A stretch of 12,188 nt of DNA from Euperipatoides rowelli (Eukaryota > Onychophora > Udeonychophora > Euonychophora > Peripatopsidae), in NCBI GenBank assembly GCA_003024985.2, contig PXIH01S0039857.1; one strand, written 5' to 3'. Within the stretch, counting starts at the first letter, position 1. Each line of letters opens with the position of its first letter. Of this stretch, positions 1 to 9,138 are shown in pieces. Made by a program: the position numbers and the translations under genes. Under the pieces are notes generated by a model. It saw nothing but the letters and a program-made list of their open reading frames with translations, made no database searches and had not been told where the DNA came from.

Positions 1-1410
1 AAAAGGCTTACTCTACCTATAATGGTACCAACATATCCTGCTGGATATTTTCTCATTAACAAAAAGAAAATGTGAGATATTTTAAAGCTCAAGCCTTATA
101 TATCAAGGATCCAAATATAAGTGCTTTTTATAATGTTATTTAATCATGACCTACAACTGACAAAGATGAACCGCTAATGATGTTAGATACATAAAATTCT
201 CAATTTAGTAAGCTTATCAAAGTGATACTATTTATAAAAACGAACATTTCTGTGTTCCTTTAGATGCCAATAAGTTAAAATATATTAATCATTAAAAAAT
301 AGGTTGTTTGTTTACGTTTTAACTATAACCACTTCCAAAAAAATTATCAAAATTCCATAATTATTTGAGAAACCCCATAAGTCACCAACTTTCAAAGATA
401 ATTTTAGATACAAAAATATTGTTAAAATTATAATTTTTTTGCAGTGAAATATCAAATTTATTTGTATAATGTTGGTTAATGGCCAGGGGTGTGATGTTAT
501 ATTAGTTGGCCTATTAATGCACAGGTAAGCGTGAATGTTCAGTGCTCTCAATAGATGGTGTGGATTGGGGGGTAAGAGCACATGAAGCAGGGGAAGACCG
601 AGGGGTTTGAAGATTATNATTTGGTTTGGGTGGATAAATGATTATGTGCGTGATAGATTATACTTATATGCGTGAATTAATTTGAGAACTTGAACAAGAA
701 CAGCATTTACTTAAATAAAAGTGGTGTAACATGTGGTGGAAAAATCAAAGGATATTCGTGATTTTAGATATAAGAGTAATAAACATTAATTTTAGATGCT
801 GACATTTATATACAAAGTTAGTATTGTACACTGGGTGGAACAAATTGGATATGTGTAAGACACAAAAAATGTATTCTTGTATAAGGATGAGATATTAGAA
901 ATCAGATTTACAATGTTGATAAACGTGGTGAATATAATTAACAGCCTTTGTTATGCCTGATATAAATATTTGCATTAATTAACTGATTAATATTTATATA
1001 TAATGTGTTGAATAACATTACGTATGAATGGTGAGGCAATATTGATGCTCTCCCTGAATGCTTCCTTCTCTAATGGATAGAATTATTAAGAAATTATGTA
1101 AAATAATGCTTTTGTAACTTAATACTATACTTCCAGACTATGGCTATTTATTTTCATTCACTTCGTTATTTACTACCTTCACTTATAATTGTTGTAACGT
1201 TTAAAATCAAGGTATAAAATTTATAGATGAGTTAGAGTTGTTGGTTTGAAAATAATTACAGCTATGATATCTTGAAACTCTAATACGTGTGTGAAATAAT
1301 CAAGATAGTAATTGAAATTAAAATAATCATTAGTGGATGTGTCGTAGTGATAGTGATAGGAATTGACGGTTCAGAGCTCTCGTAATAACGTTTACTTTTA
1401 AACGTGTTTC
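1..1410. other. AT-rich DNA without a recognisable gene
   Basis: This stretch is strongly AT-rich with frequent stops in all frames. The longest open frame, about 89 codons on the minus strand at 312-581, has a low-complexity composition and resembles no family I know. I see no RNA gene, long inverted repeat or transposon end. A single N sits at 618. Confidence 0.6.
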
Positions 1411-2256
1411 GTGCCAGGGCCTATAATATTATACTGTACGTAATGCCCAATCTTAAACGTAATGTGGTAACTTATCAGAATACTGAGTTCTGGAACTTAT
1501 GGCGCTATTCGTGCTAGATCCCAAGGATCACATATTTGTTAGCATATCTAACATCAAATTAAATTCTCGATCATTTTGTATGTGCAACAGCACAATTCAA
1601 CCTAAAGATATACATATGGCGCTAAAGTAAAAAATCGTGTGATAATATCATCAAAATAGTTACCTTCCTAAAGCCTTTTTCAGAGATGACCTTTCAAATT
1701 CCCTTTCCACTTGAGAGTATATTTCTCATAGCTAACACTTAACAGACATTAAGTAAGCATTTGTATGATGATTTACTTACTAAAATGTAATGGTAAATGA
1801 CTACATTACTATTAAATTATAAGAGGTGTCATGACGCGTAGCAGCGAATACTTTTATTGTTTGTATGTGACAAACAAAAAAAGAATGGCGAAAAAGTTAA
1901 GGTATTCAGAAGACCAGCATGCATCACTCAAGAAAATGATTATTTTTTATCGTATGAATATTGTGATGCCGATGCCAATGTACGAATAATTAATAATTGG
2001 CATCGATCAAAAAACATTAAAACATATATACAGTCAATCATCAATAAAGATGAGGGATTTACATTTCCTACTTTATTACGTTAATGCGCTGGGGTTGGCG
2101 TATCGCGAGAGTTTTTAAACTAGGGATAAGAAACGAAGCTGGTTTGGTGTTTGGGCTTCTCATTGTCGCGGTAGTGGTTCGACTGGAGTGTAGCATATAT
2201 TATGATTAGTTAGAGAATTATGGTCAGCATTCCAGAAGAGCGAACAATTTACAGGT
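1411..2256. repeat. First copy of an approximately 850-bp head-to-tail duplicated unit
   Basis: The unit starts GTGCCAGGGCCTATAAT and ends AATTTACAGGT. It matches 2258-3117 along its whole length, with substitutions of roughly 4-5% by eye and around ten small indels. The first 104 positions differ at one base and the last 95 bp (2162-2256) are identical. An open frame at 1857-2084 has no ATG (it begins TTG) and is broken by a TGA and an A-run length change in the second copy, so I do not call it a gene. The single N at 2257 lies exactly at the junction, so the pair may be two haplotypes of one locus joined by the assembler rather than a true tandem duplication. Confidence 0.9.
1885..1989 (+). 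other. Small ORF of 34 codons kept in both unit copies (copy 1)
   Basis: The ORF starts with ATG in a good animal initiation context (A at -3, G at +4) and reads MAKKLRYSEDQHASLKK, then a hydrophobic, methionine-rich tail, and stops at TAA. Between the copies the two point differences inside it that I see are synonymous (GAA/GAG and TAC/TAT), and the one indel adds exactly one codon with two neighbouring changes. A change in A-run length just upstream does not disturb it. That is mildly suggestive of coding, but the ORF is tiny, the number of differences is small, and I recognise no family. Chance is a fair alternative. Confidence 0.15.
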
Positions 2257-2737
2257 NGTGCCAGGGCCTATAATAATATACTGTACGTAATGCCCAATCT
2301 TAAACGTAATGTGGTAACTTATCAGAATACTGAGTTCTGGAACTTATGGCGCTATTCGTGCTTGATTCTAAGGATCACACATTTGTTAGCATATCTAACT
2401 TATCAAATTAAATTCTCGATCCTTTTGTATGTGCAACAGCACAATTCAACTTAAAGATATACATGTGGCGCTAAAGTAAAAATCGTGAGATAATATCAAA
2501 ATAGTTACCTTCCTAAAGCCTTTTTCAGAGATGACCTTTTAAATTCCCTTTCCACTTGAGATTATATTTCACATAGCTAACAGACGTTAAGTAAGTATTT
2601 ATATGAAGATTTACTTACTAAAATGTAATGGTAAAGGACTATTAAATTATAAGAGAGTTACTATTAAATTATAAGAGATGTTGTGACTCGTAGCAGCGAA
2701 TACTTTTATCGTTTGTATGTGACAAACAAAAAAAAGA

Positions 2738-2845
2738 ATGGCGAAAAAGTTAAGAACGTGTTCAGAGGACCAGCATGCATCACTCAAGAAAATGATTATT
2801 TTTTATCGTATGAATATTGTGATGCCGATGCCAATGTATGAATAA
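2738..2845 (+). other. Small ORF of 35 codons kept in both unit copies (copy 2)
   Basis: This is the counterpart of the ORF at 1885-1989, with the same ATG context and the same TAA stop. Codons 6-7 (AGG TAT) are replaced by AGA ACG TGT, an in-frame gain of one codon. The rest of the peptide is identical. The overlapping longer frame is not preserved here (TGA at codon CGA), which is why this shorter frame is listed instead. Confidence 0.15.
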
Positions 2846-3080
2846 TTAATAATTGGTATCGATCAAAAAACATTAAAACATATATACAGTCAATCATCAA
2901 TAAAGATGAAGGACTTACATTTCCCACTTTAATACGTTAAATACGCTGGGGTTGGCGTATCACGAGAGTTTTTTTAACTAGGGATAAAAAATGAAGCTGG
3001 GTTGGTGTTTGGGCTTCTCCTTATTGTCGCGGTAGTGGTTCGACTGGAGTGTAGCATATATTATGATTAGTTAGAGAATT

Positions 3081-3117
3081 ATGGTCAGCATTCCAGAAGA
3101 GCGAACAATTTACAGGT
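3081..3117 (+). other. Possible short first coding exon with a splice donor
   Basis: At the end of the second unit an ATG with A at -3 and G at +4 opens 35 nt reading MVSIPEERTIY and ends CAG/GTAAAA, a plausible 5' splice donor at 3115/3116. The segment lies in the 95 bp that is identical between the two units; the same ATG in copy 1 is at 2220. No acceptor or downstream exon can be identified, so this is only a candidate. Confidence 0.12.
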
Positions 3118-3698
3118 AAAATTAGATAACTATATTACTGGGAGATGGTAATGTTACAAACTGAATTATATATTATGATAGATGTTAGTCTAAATACAAT
3201 GTTGAGAACATTGTCTCGCTAGTCTATAGAACCTGAGTAATGAGAAAAATTGTGAAACTATATTAAAGTAATACTGCAATATTAAATAGTTCAATATTAA
3301 AACAATACAAATAAAAATAACTAGTGGGACATAAGGACATTAATCTAAGTGGCATTTGTACAAACATTACACCAACTTAACTATAGCATTATAAAATCAC
3401 TATGTTAAAAAATAAAAAGAGTGAATAAATTTGATACTTAATTGACAGGTGAGTCAGTCTATATATTTTCGTCATTCATGGGTCAAATGACACTTTTAAC
3501 ATATTTAAGCACCATAAGTGTTTAAAAAATTTAAAATTATAGGTTACAGCCAGTTTTAATTGATTTGCTTAAAGTTTACTTTTAGTGACTTATAGGGTTT
3601 CTCAAATAACTGATTCAATTCCTAGTAAAGTAATTTGATATATTACCACATATTTTAGGTAACATGTCTTTATATTTGTTAAAAAAAAGACAGAATAT
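3118..3698. other. AT-rich DNA without a recognisable gene
   Basis: There is no open frame of note, no RNA gene and no inverted repeat. It separates the duplicated unit from the 3' end of the minus-strand LINE fragment. An A-run at 3681-3688 lies just beyond that fragment's stop codon; on the element's sense strand it is a T-run, so it is not a poly(A) tail. Confidence 0.5.
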
Positions 3699-4264
3699 TT
3701 ATTCAATGTCAAAATTGCCTAGGATGATTCTAACAGCTCTTTTTTGGACTCGCTCAATATCAGAGATCTGACTTTTTGATAGAGAGCTGGACCACACAAC
3801 AGAGCAGTATTCCATGGAGGGTCTAATATATGTTGTGTAAATAGATTTAAGTGTTTGGATATCCATACCAAGTCTTTTTAGTCTATAAATAATGAAAAAT
3901 TTTCCATATGAATTAGAGATGATCATGTTGATGTGGGCTGACCATTTTAAGTCATCTTGAATCATGATACCCAGAATTTTAAATGATTTAATATAATCAG
4001 TGTGATAGGTAAAAGAAAGTTTATTGTCAATCCATATGCCGAGATCCATAATTATGTTCTGTAACAATAGGCAGGATATGTTGTCAAAGTTAAAATCAAG
4101 ATTAGTAATTGATTTTCCAATGTTAATGATGATGCTTTTAGTTTTGTTAAAAGGGTGTTTATTCTTGATTGACCATTGATAAAGGAGATTGAATTCATTT
4201 TGAAAGATAGTGATGTCTTGATCAGATTGTATTAGTTGGTAAATTTTTGTATCATCTGCATAAT
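3699..4264 (-). pseudogene. LINE RT catalytic box and C-terminal domain
   Basis: From the HYADDT box at about 4264 one minus-strand frame stays open to the stop at 3699. After YADD come the thumb-like blocks NEFNLLYQWSIKNKH, FKILGIMIQDDLKWSAHI, TYIRPSMEYCSVVW and SDIERVQKRAVRIILG, which are hallmarks of CR1/Jockey C-terminal regions. Family members usually run several tens of residues further, so the end is probably lost. An ATG at 4065-4067 inside this frame has no special meaning. Confidence 0.88.
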
Positions 4265-4470
4265 GACATTATTTTTGAGTTTACATTTTTGTCTAAGTCA
4301 GGGGTCATAATGTTGAAAAGTGTTGCTGCAGTAACGGTTCCCTGTTGTAAACCCCTTGTTTGAGTGTAAATTGGTGACTTGGAGCCATTAATTTCGGTTT
4401 GAAATGTTCTATTAGAGAGGAAGTTTGAAATCCATTTTGTAATTAGAGTTGGAATAATTAGGGAGATCAT
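4252..4470 (-). pseudogene. LINE RT palm segment up to the catalytic box (frameshifted)
   Basis: The 72-codon frame reads TKWISNFLSNRTFQTEINGS, then RGLQQGTVTAATLFNIMTPDL, the conserved block before the catalytic box (residues 39-59). The frame ends in a TGA that overlaps the YADD codons, which are intact in another frame at 4251-4262. A frame change therefore lies just upstream of the active site. Confidence 0.85.
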
Positions 4471-4560
4471 TTTTCCATTAATATTTTGCTTTCAACTCGT
4501 TCAAAAGCACTCTCTATATCCAGAAAAGCCATCAAAATTGGTTTGTGGACTCGCGGTATT
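4471..4560 (-). pseudogene. LINE RT motif A segment (broken)
   Basis: Minus-strand frame reading RVHKPILMAFLDIESAFERV followed by ESKILMEK. The first catalytic aspartate of RT motif A is the D of FLDIE. The frame joins neither neighbour: one A too few in the run at about 4468-4473 (GGAAAAATG) puts the next segment out of frame, and another shift lies near 4560. Confidence 0.8.
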
Positions 4561-4849
4561 TGTTAAGATCATTAAACATCTTGAGAAGACTTTTCTCACA
4601 CGAGTAACCTATAAAAAAACCATATTGTGTTTGAGAAAGAAGAAGGTTGTCATCAAGGAAGTGATTAAGTCTTCTGTGTATAGTTCGTTCTCCTATTTTT
4701 ACAATGCAATAGGTAAGACTTATTGGTCTATAACTCTTAATTAGCGTTTTAGGTCCCTTTTTGAATTTTGGGATAATGATCGAGTGGGTCCACTCTTGAG
4801 GAATAATGGAAGTTAGAATGGATTGGTTAATAATAATGGTGAGGTATTG
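4532..4849 (-). pseudogene. LINE RT, N-terminal fingers region (broken)
   Basis: One continuous minus-strand frame runs from a TAA at 4850-4852 to a TGA at 4532-4534. It holds LTIIINQSILTSIIPQEW, the basic PKFKKG loop, SYRPISL and LLLSQTQYGFFIGYS, which are the early RT blocks of CR1/Jockey elements. The preceding GSDGIPNYF block and the following motif A are each in a different frame, so indels flank it on both sides. Confidence 0.8.
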
Positions 4850-4962
4850 TTATAGAAAGGACTACAGTTTTTGATGAAATAGTTTGGAATACCATCGGAT
4901 CCAGAGGATCCGATATTATTAATTGGCCATTAGCAAACTTATACATTTATAGGAGCATTTAA

Positions 4963-4992
4963 TGTGTGTGTGTGTGGGGGGGGGGGGGGGGG
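4963..4992. repeat. (TG)n followed by a 17-nt G run
   Basis: A short TG microsatellite (4963-4975) runs directly into G17 (4976-4992). It lies a few tens of bases beyond the 5' end of the LINE fragment. In an AT-rich background the run is conspicuous. It also creates a spurious minus-strand ORF ending in proline, histidine and threonine repeats. Confidence 0.95.
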
Positions 4993-5370
4993 TTGGAGGA
5001 ATAGTTTTTCCATACAAAATAATGTGTAACGGCAATGCTGAGTGCAGCTTCTAATTGAGAAAGACATAGAAAGTTATAAAAGCTTCCATGTTGAATGCTA
5101 CTCTTGAGAAAAACAAAAGTCAGGAGCATGTTAATTTCTATGCCTTTCGTAATGATAAATCTTCTAATGGATTGATTTGACTCGGCTGTTCTCATTGAGC
5201 TCTGATTTGCATTTTCCATAAGTCTGAGAGCATGAAAATATCTTAACAGACCATCACAGTGTTTGCATATAAATCAAGATAAAATCTCTCATAAAGTTTC
5301 ATGGAAAGTGTTAAAAAGTGCAATATATATGGAGTCATATTACCTTGAATCATTTAGGCCGGTTCTTAGG
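4993..5370. other. Intervening DNA without a recognisable gene
   Basis: AT-rich sequence between the G run and the candidate transposon end near 5371. I see no coding or RNA signal. Confidence 0.5.
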
Positions 5371-6735
5371 CCGGGTCTACACTAGCGTTTCAGCCGTGCG
5401 GTTAGAACCGTGAGGTTGAACCTCAAAAAAGTGAATNCCCATGCTCCTAATTTTGACATTGTAAGGTTGGCAGTTATGTAATTATCTTTGAAAATCAATA
5501 ATTAAAAACAAAAGAATCCATAACATTTGTTACGCCAGCAGTGTCTGAAAAATGCACCATAACAATAGAAAAATGTAGAAATTAAATCTGATTTCTTTTC
5601 AATTTACTATTCATTAATCAAACATGAAATTTAGAATATTACATTTTTACGGTTTAAAAATATTGCAATATTAAATTATTACAAGAAATGGACGGCCTTG
5701 CATCTGTACACTGTCACAACTTTTATTCTTAAATGTTGGTAGATTTAGCTTTTGCACAATGAGCTTGAAATGGTGTTCAACAGAATGTTAATCTTAACTA
5801 ATGATTTAGTATAAAGTTAATAGATCATCCTAAAGCTAATCCCATGTTAGAAATTGCCAATTGCTTCACAGTGTGCTAACTTACTTGCTTTGCCAACACT
5901 AGCTGCTACTATTAAATTTTGGTAAAATATTATGAATTTTATTTACATTTGTTCTTGAATTATCAGACTTTAATAATTTTAACATTTTATAGCTAATATT
6001 AAATAAAATAAAAAACAGTTTCTATCCCCCCCCCCCCCTTTTCTTCCTCTGTAGGAACTCTCAGAAAAAAAATTCAGCCAATTAACATTTAGATTGGTTA
6101 GCCAAATATTCAACAATATTACCTATGAAATTTTAAGATTGTCACCCATCAAAGGCTAAATAATAGCCGTTATGCAAAAATATTCATAAAATTAAAAAAA
6201 AGTATAATTTAAAAGCTTAAGAATGTTTCTAAAACATTACTTAATAGATATTATACTAGAATGTCTAGTCTGATTTAAAAATATGAAAATTTCATGTATT
6301 TGTTAACCACTACCCTACCCAATGTAAGCAGACTTTATTGCAGGGGGTTTGTACACTGTTTATATTTTCTTCACAGCTTTGCTCAGAGTAATATTTATTT
6401 TATATACAGTAATTGTACAATGATGAGCTCTTTTATACAGTTCTATATTCCTATGAATGTTTATGGATATACTGTACACCAAATATTTGTTAGCACCATA
6501 CATACAATGTTTGAGGGGTTATTTTTATGTAATATTTCTAAAAAAATAAAATTGCATAACTTATAATAAGTTAACATTATACAATTTATTATTTTTGCAT
6601 TTAACTTTATGAAAGCATTTTCAAATAAGAACATTTGAAATTATTAAATTCCTAATGTGTTTTAAATTATAAATGTTTTTTTATTCCCTATTTTCAAACG
6701 GCTGTTTCTGTTTGTTTCTGTTTCGTGTAGACTAG
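5371..6735. mobile_element. Weak candidate DNA transposon or MITE, about 1.36 kb
   Basis: The left side has CCGGGTCTACACTAGCG with CAGCCG at 5391-5396. The right side has, in inverted orientation, GTGTAGAC at 6725-6732 with CGGCTG at 6699-6704. The shared GTCTACAC core plus the inward CAGCCG could be decayed terminal inverted repeats. Between them the DNA is AT-rich, with a 90-codon plus-strand ORF at 6294-6566 of hydrophobic, low-complexity type that I do not recognise, and no transposase. I cannot define a target-site duplication, so this is tentative. Confidence 0.25.
6026..6038. repeat. 13-nt C run
   Basis: C13 lies within AT-rich DNA (TCTAT before, TTTTCTTCC after). It is one of three G/C homopolymers between 4976 and 6787. 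Confidence 0.95.
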
Positions 6736-6775
6736 AACAATTGTTTAGTATGGAAAATAAATATTTAACAAAAAA

Positions 6776-6787
6776 GGGGGGGGGGGG
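6776..6787. repeat. 12-nt G run after an A run
   Basis: A6G12 at 6770-6787. It is the third G/C homopolymer tract in 1.8 kb and lies about 45 bp beyond the right end of the candidate element. Confidence 0.95.
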
Positions 6788-7064
6788 AATTCTGACTAAT
6801 TTTATATTGAAAATCTTATAATTAGAGTTTGAATTAGAAATAGTATAACCTCATGCGGTTTTATTATTTCAGATTATGATTATTTTTGCTGTTACATAGA
6901 TCTCTATATACACTTGAATGATATCAAAGAGGTTTCACAATACCTTTTCAATGCTAATATAAGAAAAAAAGTAATGGTTTATTAAAAATTATATTAGATT
7001 AAAATCAAAAGATTCATTTATTTAGACAATATTTAAATCTTTAATTTGATTTTTTTAAAATATC
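6788..7064. other. AT-rich DNA without a recognisable gene
   Basis: Short AT-rich stretch between the G run and the truncated end of the second LINE. It has no motif of the missing RT half (no GxPQGS or YADD coding on the minus strand), so the LINE does not continue here. Confidence 0.5.
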
Positions 7065-7088
7065 AGTTATTTATAGGTTTTCCTGTAA

Positions 7089-8045
7089 TTAAAACAGNAA
7101 CCAAGCCACACTCTTTTGGCCTATAGGTAAAGCCTTAAATCTATCAATCAACAATTTGGTAGGAATAGAGTCAAAAGCCTTACTCAGGTCGAGGGAAACC
7201 AAAATAGAAGACAAGCCTTTGTCCATATTTTTTTGGAGNGTATTTGTTATGTCAACAAGATTAGATGTAGTTGAACAGAATGGTCTAAAACCACTTTGAA
7301 AGTCATTAAGTAATCCCTCAGATTCAACAAATGAGGAAAACTGATTATAAACGATCTTTTCAAGAACCTTACTAAATATGGACAGAATAGAGATCGGCCT
7401 GTAGTTACTCGTCAGTTCTTTAGAACCCTCCTTGTGAATAGGCACTATGAAGGATTTTTTCCAGACATCAGGGAATTTTCCCGAAATCAAAGAGAGATTA
7501 TAAATAAAAAGTAACGGCTTAATAACTGACGGTAAAATTAGTTTTATAATTTTCAAGCCTAGGCCATCAGGTCCGCTGGGAGTTGTAACTGGTAGTTTCT
7601 TAATAATATCAGTTATTTCTTCCTCTGTTGTGGGTTTGAGATCAAACTCACAATTGAAAGAAATGGGATCGCTAGAGATAGTAAATTCAGAATCCCTCTC
7701 GCCTGAAACACCCATCCTGGAGTCTCCAATCCTGTTGAAGAACTCGTTAAATGCATCTGATGTTATTGAAGAGTTAAATTGTTTTACCATTTTAGAGCCT
7801 AGTAGCTCGTTTAATAGTGTCCAAGTTTTTTTTATATTTCCTGAGGCTTTAATCAATTCAGCTTTAAAAAATTCTTGTTTAGCTCTTTTCATCTTCCAAT
7901 TAAGTACATTTTTTAGTTTCTTATACTTAGCTTATAGATGGTAATCACCTTGATTGAGAGTCGATATATGTGCTTTGTTTTTCTGATTAATTAATTCCAG
8001 AAGGTAGGCATCAACCCATTGTTTCCTCTTGTGCATTCTTTTTTT
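7089..8045 (-). pseudogene. LINE linker and N-terminal half of the reverse transcriptase
   Basis: The same frame as the endonuclease continues with KRKQWVDAYLLELI, crosses a TAA (7932-7934) and enters a 267-codon frame. Residues 107-110 are GPDG, 163-168 NYRPIS, 201-204 GFRP, and 234-241 LDLSKAFD, which is RT motif A with catalytic D235. The frame stops at 7089, right after SVAW, where the family normally continues into the FxSYLxNR block, GxPQGSVLxPLLF and YADD. The second and third catalytic aspartates are therefore missing. Two X residues come from N at 7239 and 7098. Confidence 0.9.
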
Positions 8046-8984
8046 TTAAATTGTGATCACCTGTGCATGTTTATCTAGAGTGTCTAATATCATTTTATTG
8101 AAATTAGATACCATATCATCAATTTTATTAGTAAAAGCCAGATCATGCCATGGGATCATGTCCAGATCTTGGACAAAACTATCTTCGTTAAACCGTTTGA
8201 ATGACCTTTTAGTTATAGATTTTTTAATCTTTTTAGGAATTCTGATATTTAAATTGCATGCCAACATTAGATGATCACTAAAACCATTCGTTAATATCAG
8301 CTCATTTAACAAGTTTTTTCTATTTTCTATGACATGATCAATTCATGTAGCAGAATCAGAAGTAATTCTCGTAGGAGCCAAGCATAGTTGATTTAGTGAG
8401 AATTCCTCCAATAAATTTATATATTTAAATGAATTAGGGGTTCCAGCTTAATAATCAATGTTAAAGTCTCCTAATACCACCATATCTTTAGACAAAGACT
8501 GAGTAACTAAATAAAGTTCTCTTAATTCAGTGAGGAAGTTCGGGGAACCTGGTGGCCGGTAAATCAATAATATAATAAATGAACTTCCTACTGGTGGAAA
8601 AATTTTTATTCCCATATACTCGAAAGAATCATAATTTGGTAAATCCTCGATAATTTCTGACCTTAGCTCACTAGATACATAGAAAATCAAACCACCTCCC
8701 TTCATACCATTATCTCTATCCTTTCTGTAACAAGTATAGTCATTAATAGAGATCAATTCGCTAGATATACACGATTCAAGCCAGGACTCGGTAATCGCAA
8801 ACACATCTAGTTTTTTACAATTAATGAAATGAGAAACCTCTTCAATTTTGTTATATACACTTCTCACGTTATTATAGCATATCCAAATATTCTTAAGGAA
8901 TATCTTGCCGATCATGAAAGCCAATATCCCAGCAATTGTTGAAGGGTAGTTCAGAAAACAAACAATTGGAACAAAAGTGTTCAA
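8046..8984 (-). pseudogene. LINE APE-type endonuclease with in-frame stops
   Basis: This domain cuts target DNA to prime reverse transcription. In the 8448-8984 frame: CYNNVRSVYNK (residues 36-46), ITESWL with the catalytic glutamate E66, RKDRDNGMKGGGL, IYRPPGS and GDFNID at 172-177. After a TAA (8448-8450) the same frame continues with an NLLEEFSLNQL block, then a TGA (8343-8345), then IDHV and GFSDHLML with the catalytic histidine of the SDH motif. A TAA at 8046-8048 follows. All the key blocks I can name survive, so decay is by nonsense changes rather than loss of domains. The ATG at 8984 lies in shifted sequence and is not a real start. Confidence 0.88.
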
Positions 8985-9138
8985 AATAAGTATTGCAATT
9001 TTTCATAATCTCATATGCCTTGAGATGAATTTTATCACATTTTATGTGTGTCCAAAGAAAGCATTTATCACATGTTATGGCTCTATGATTCTTGGCGACC
9101 GGTTTACAACAGATCGAACAGGGATTTTTTACAGGCAT
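8893..9138 (-). pseudogene. LINE-encoded PHD-type zinc finger
   Basis: An 81-codon frame starting at a true ATG. It has the C4HC3 pattern of a PHD finger: C7, C10, C23, C26, H31, C34, C56 and C59, with CSICCKPVAKNHRAITCDKC and FLWTHIKCDKI around the first six ligands. PHD fingers bind histone tails in host proteins; in CR1-like elements their role is not settled and may be chromatin targeting or nucleic-acid binding. All eight ligands are present. The frame runs 23 residues past the last cysteine and then stops, while the endonuclease continues one frame over, so a 1-nt change near 8900-8960 separates what was probably one ORF. Confidence 0.85.

Larger units (their letters stand above)
2258..3117. 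repeat. Second copy of the approximately 850-bp duplicated unit
   Basis: This is the partner of 1411-2256. It is 14 bp longer because of small indels, including a local repeat of TTACTATTAAATTATAAGAG around 2638-2676. Past its end the sequence continues as GTAAAATTAG, whereas the first copy is followed by N and the start of this copy. That is the arrangement expected if contig one ended at 2256 and contig two began at 2258 with allelic overlap. Confidence 0.9.
3699..4920 (-). mobile_element. Decayed LINE fragment (CR1/Jockey-type), RT and C-terminal part
   Basis: Read on the minus strand, this is a reverse transcriptase of a non-LTR retrotransposon, which copies its RNA into DNA at a nicked target. 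Motifs appear in the right order but in changing frames: SGSDGIPNYFIKNCS (about 4865-4911), SIIIPKFKKG and SYRPISL (4715-4735), LLLSQTQYGF, motif A AFLDIESAFERV (4494-4529), GLQQGTVTAATLF, YADD (4251-4262) and the C-terminal EYCSVVW and ERVQKRAVRIILG blocks. It lacks the endonuclease and everything 5' of the RT, and the C terminus is cut short. At least four frame changes make it inactive. The RT sequence differs clearly from the LINE at 7065-9301, so it is a separate family. Confidence 0.9.

Noticed and set aside
312-581. 89-codon minus-strand open frame
   Set aside because: Low-complexity translation of AT-rich DNA with no recognisable motif; likely chance.
1857-2084. 75-codon plus-strand open frame
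   Set aside because: It starts with TTG, has no ATG, and in the second unit copy is broken by a TGA and a changed A-run; amino-acid changes between copies are mostly not conservative.
3681-3688. A run next to the first LINE's stop codon as a poly(A) tail
   Set aside because: The element is on the minus strand, so its sense strand has a T run here, not an A tail.
4538-4744. Plus-strand ORF across the first LINE
   Set aside because: It is antisense to clearly recognisable RT coding sequence.
4894-4914. Perfect inverted repeat ATCGGATCC with 3-nt spacer
   Set aside because: It falls inside the RT block coding GSSGSDG and is explained by codon content; too short to call a feature.
4959-5219. 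86-codon minus-strand ORF ending in proline, histidine and threonine repeats
   Set aside because: The tail is the translated G run and TG microsatellite; the rest resembles no family.
6294-6566. 90-codon plus-strand ORF with ATG
   Set aside because: Hydrophobic low-complexity product in AT-rich DNA without homologous motifs; could be part of a 3' UTR, but nothing supports a gene.
7630-7944. Plus-strand ORF across the second LINE
   Set aside because: Antisense shadow of the RT N-terminal region; the same holds for 8053-8274 and 8977-9192.
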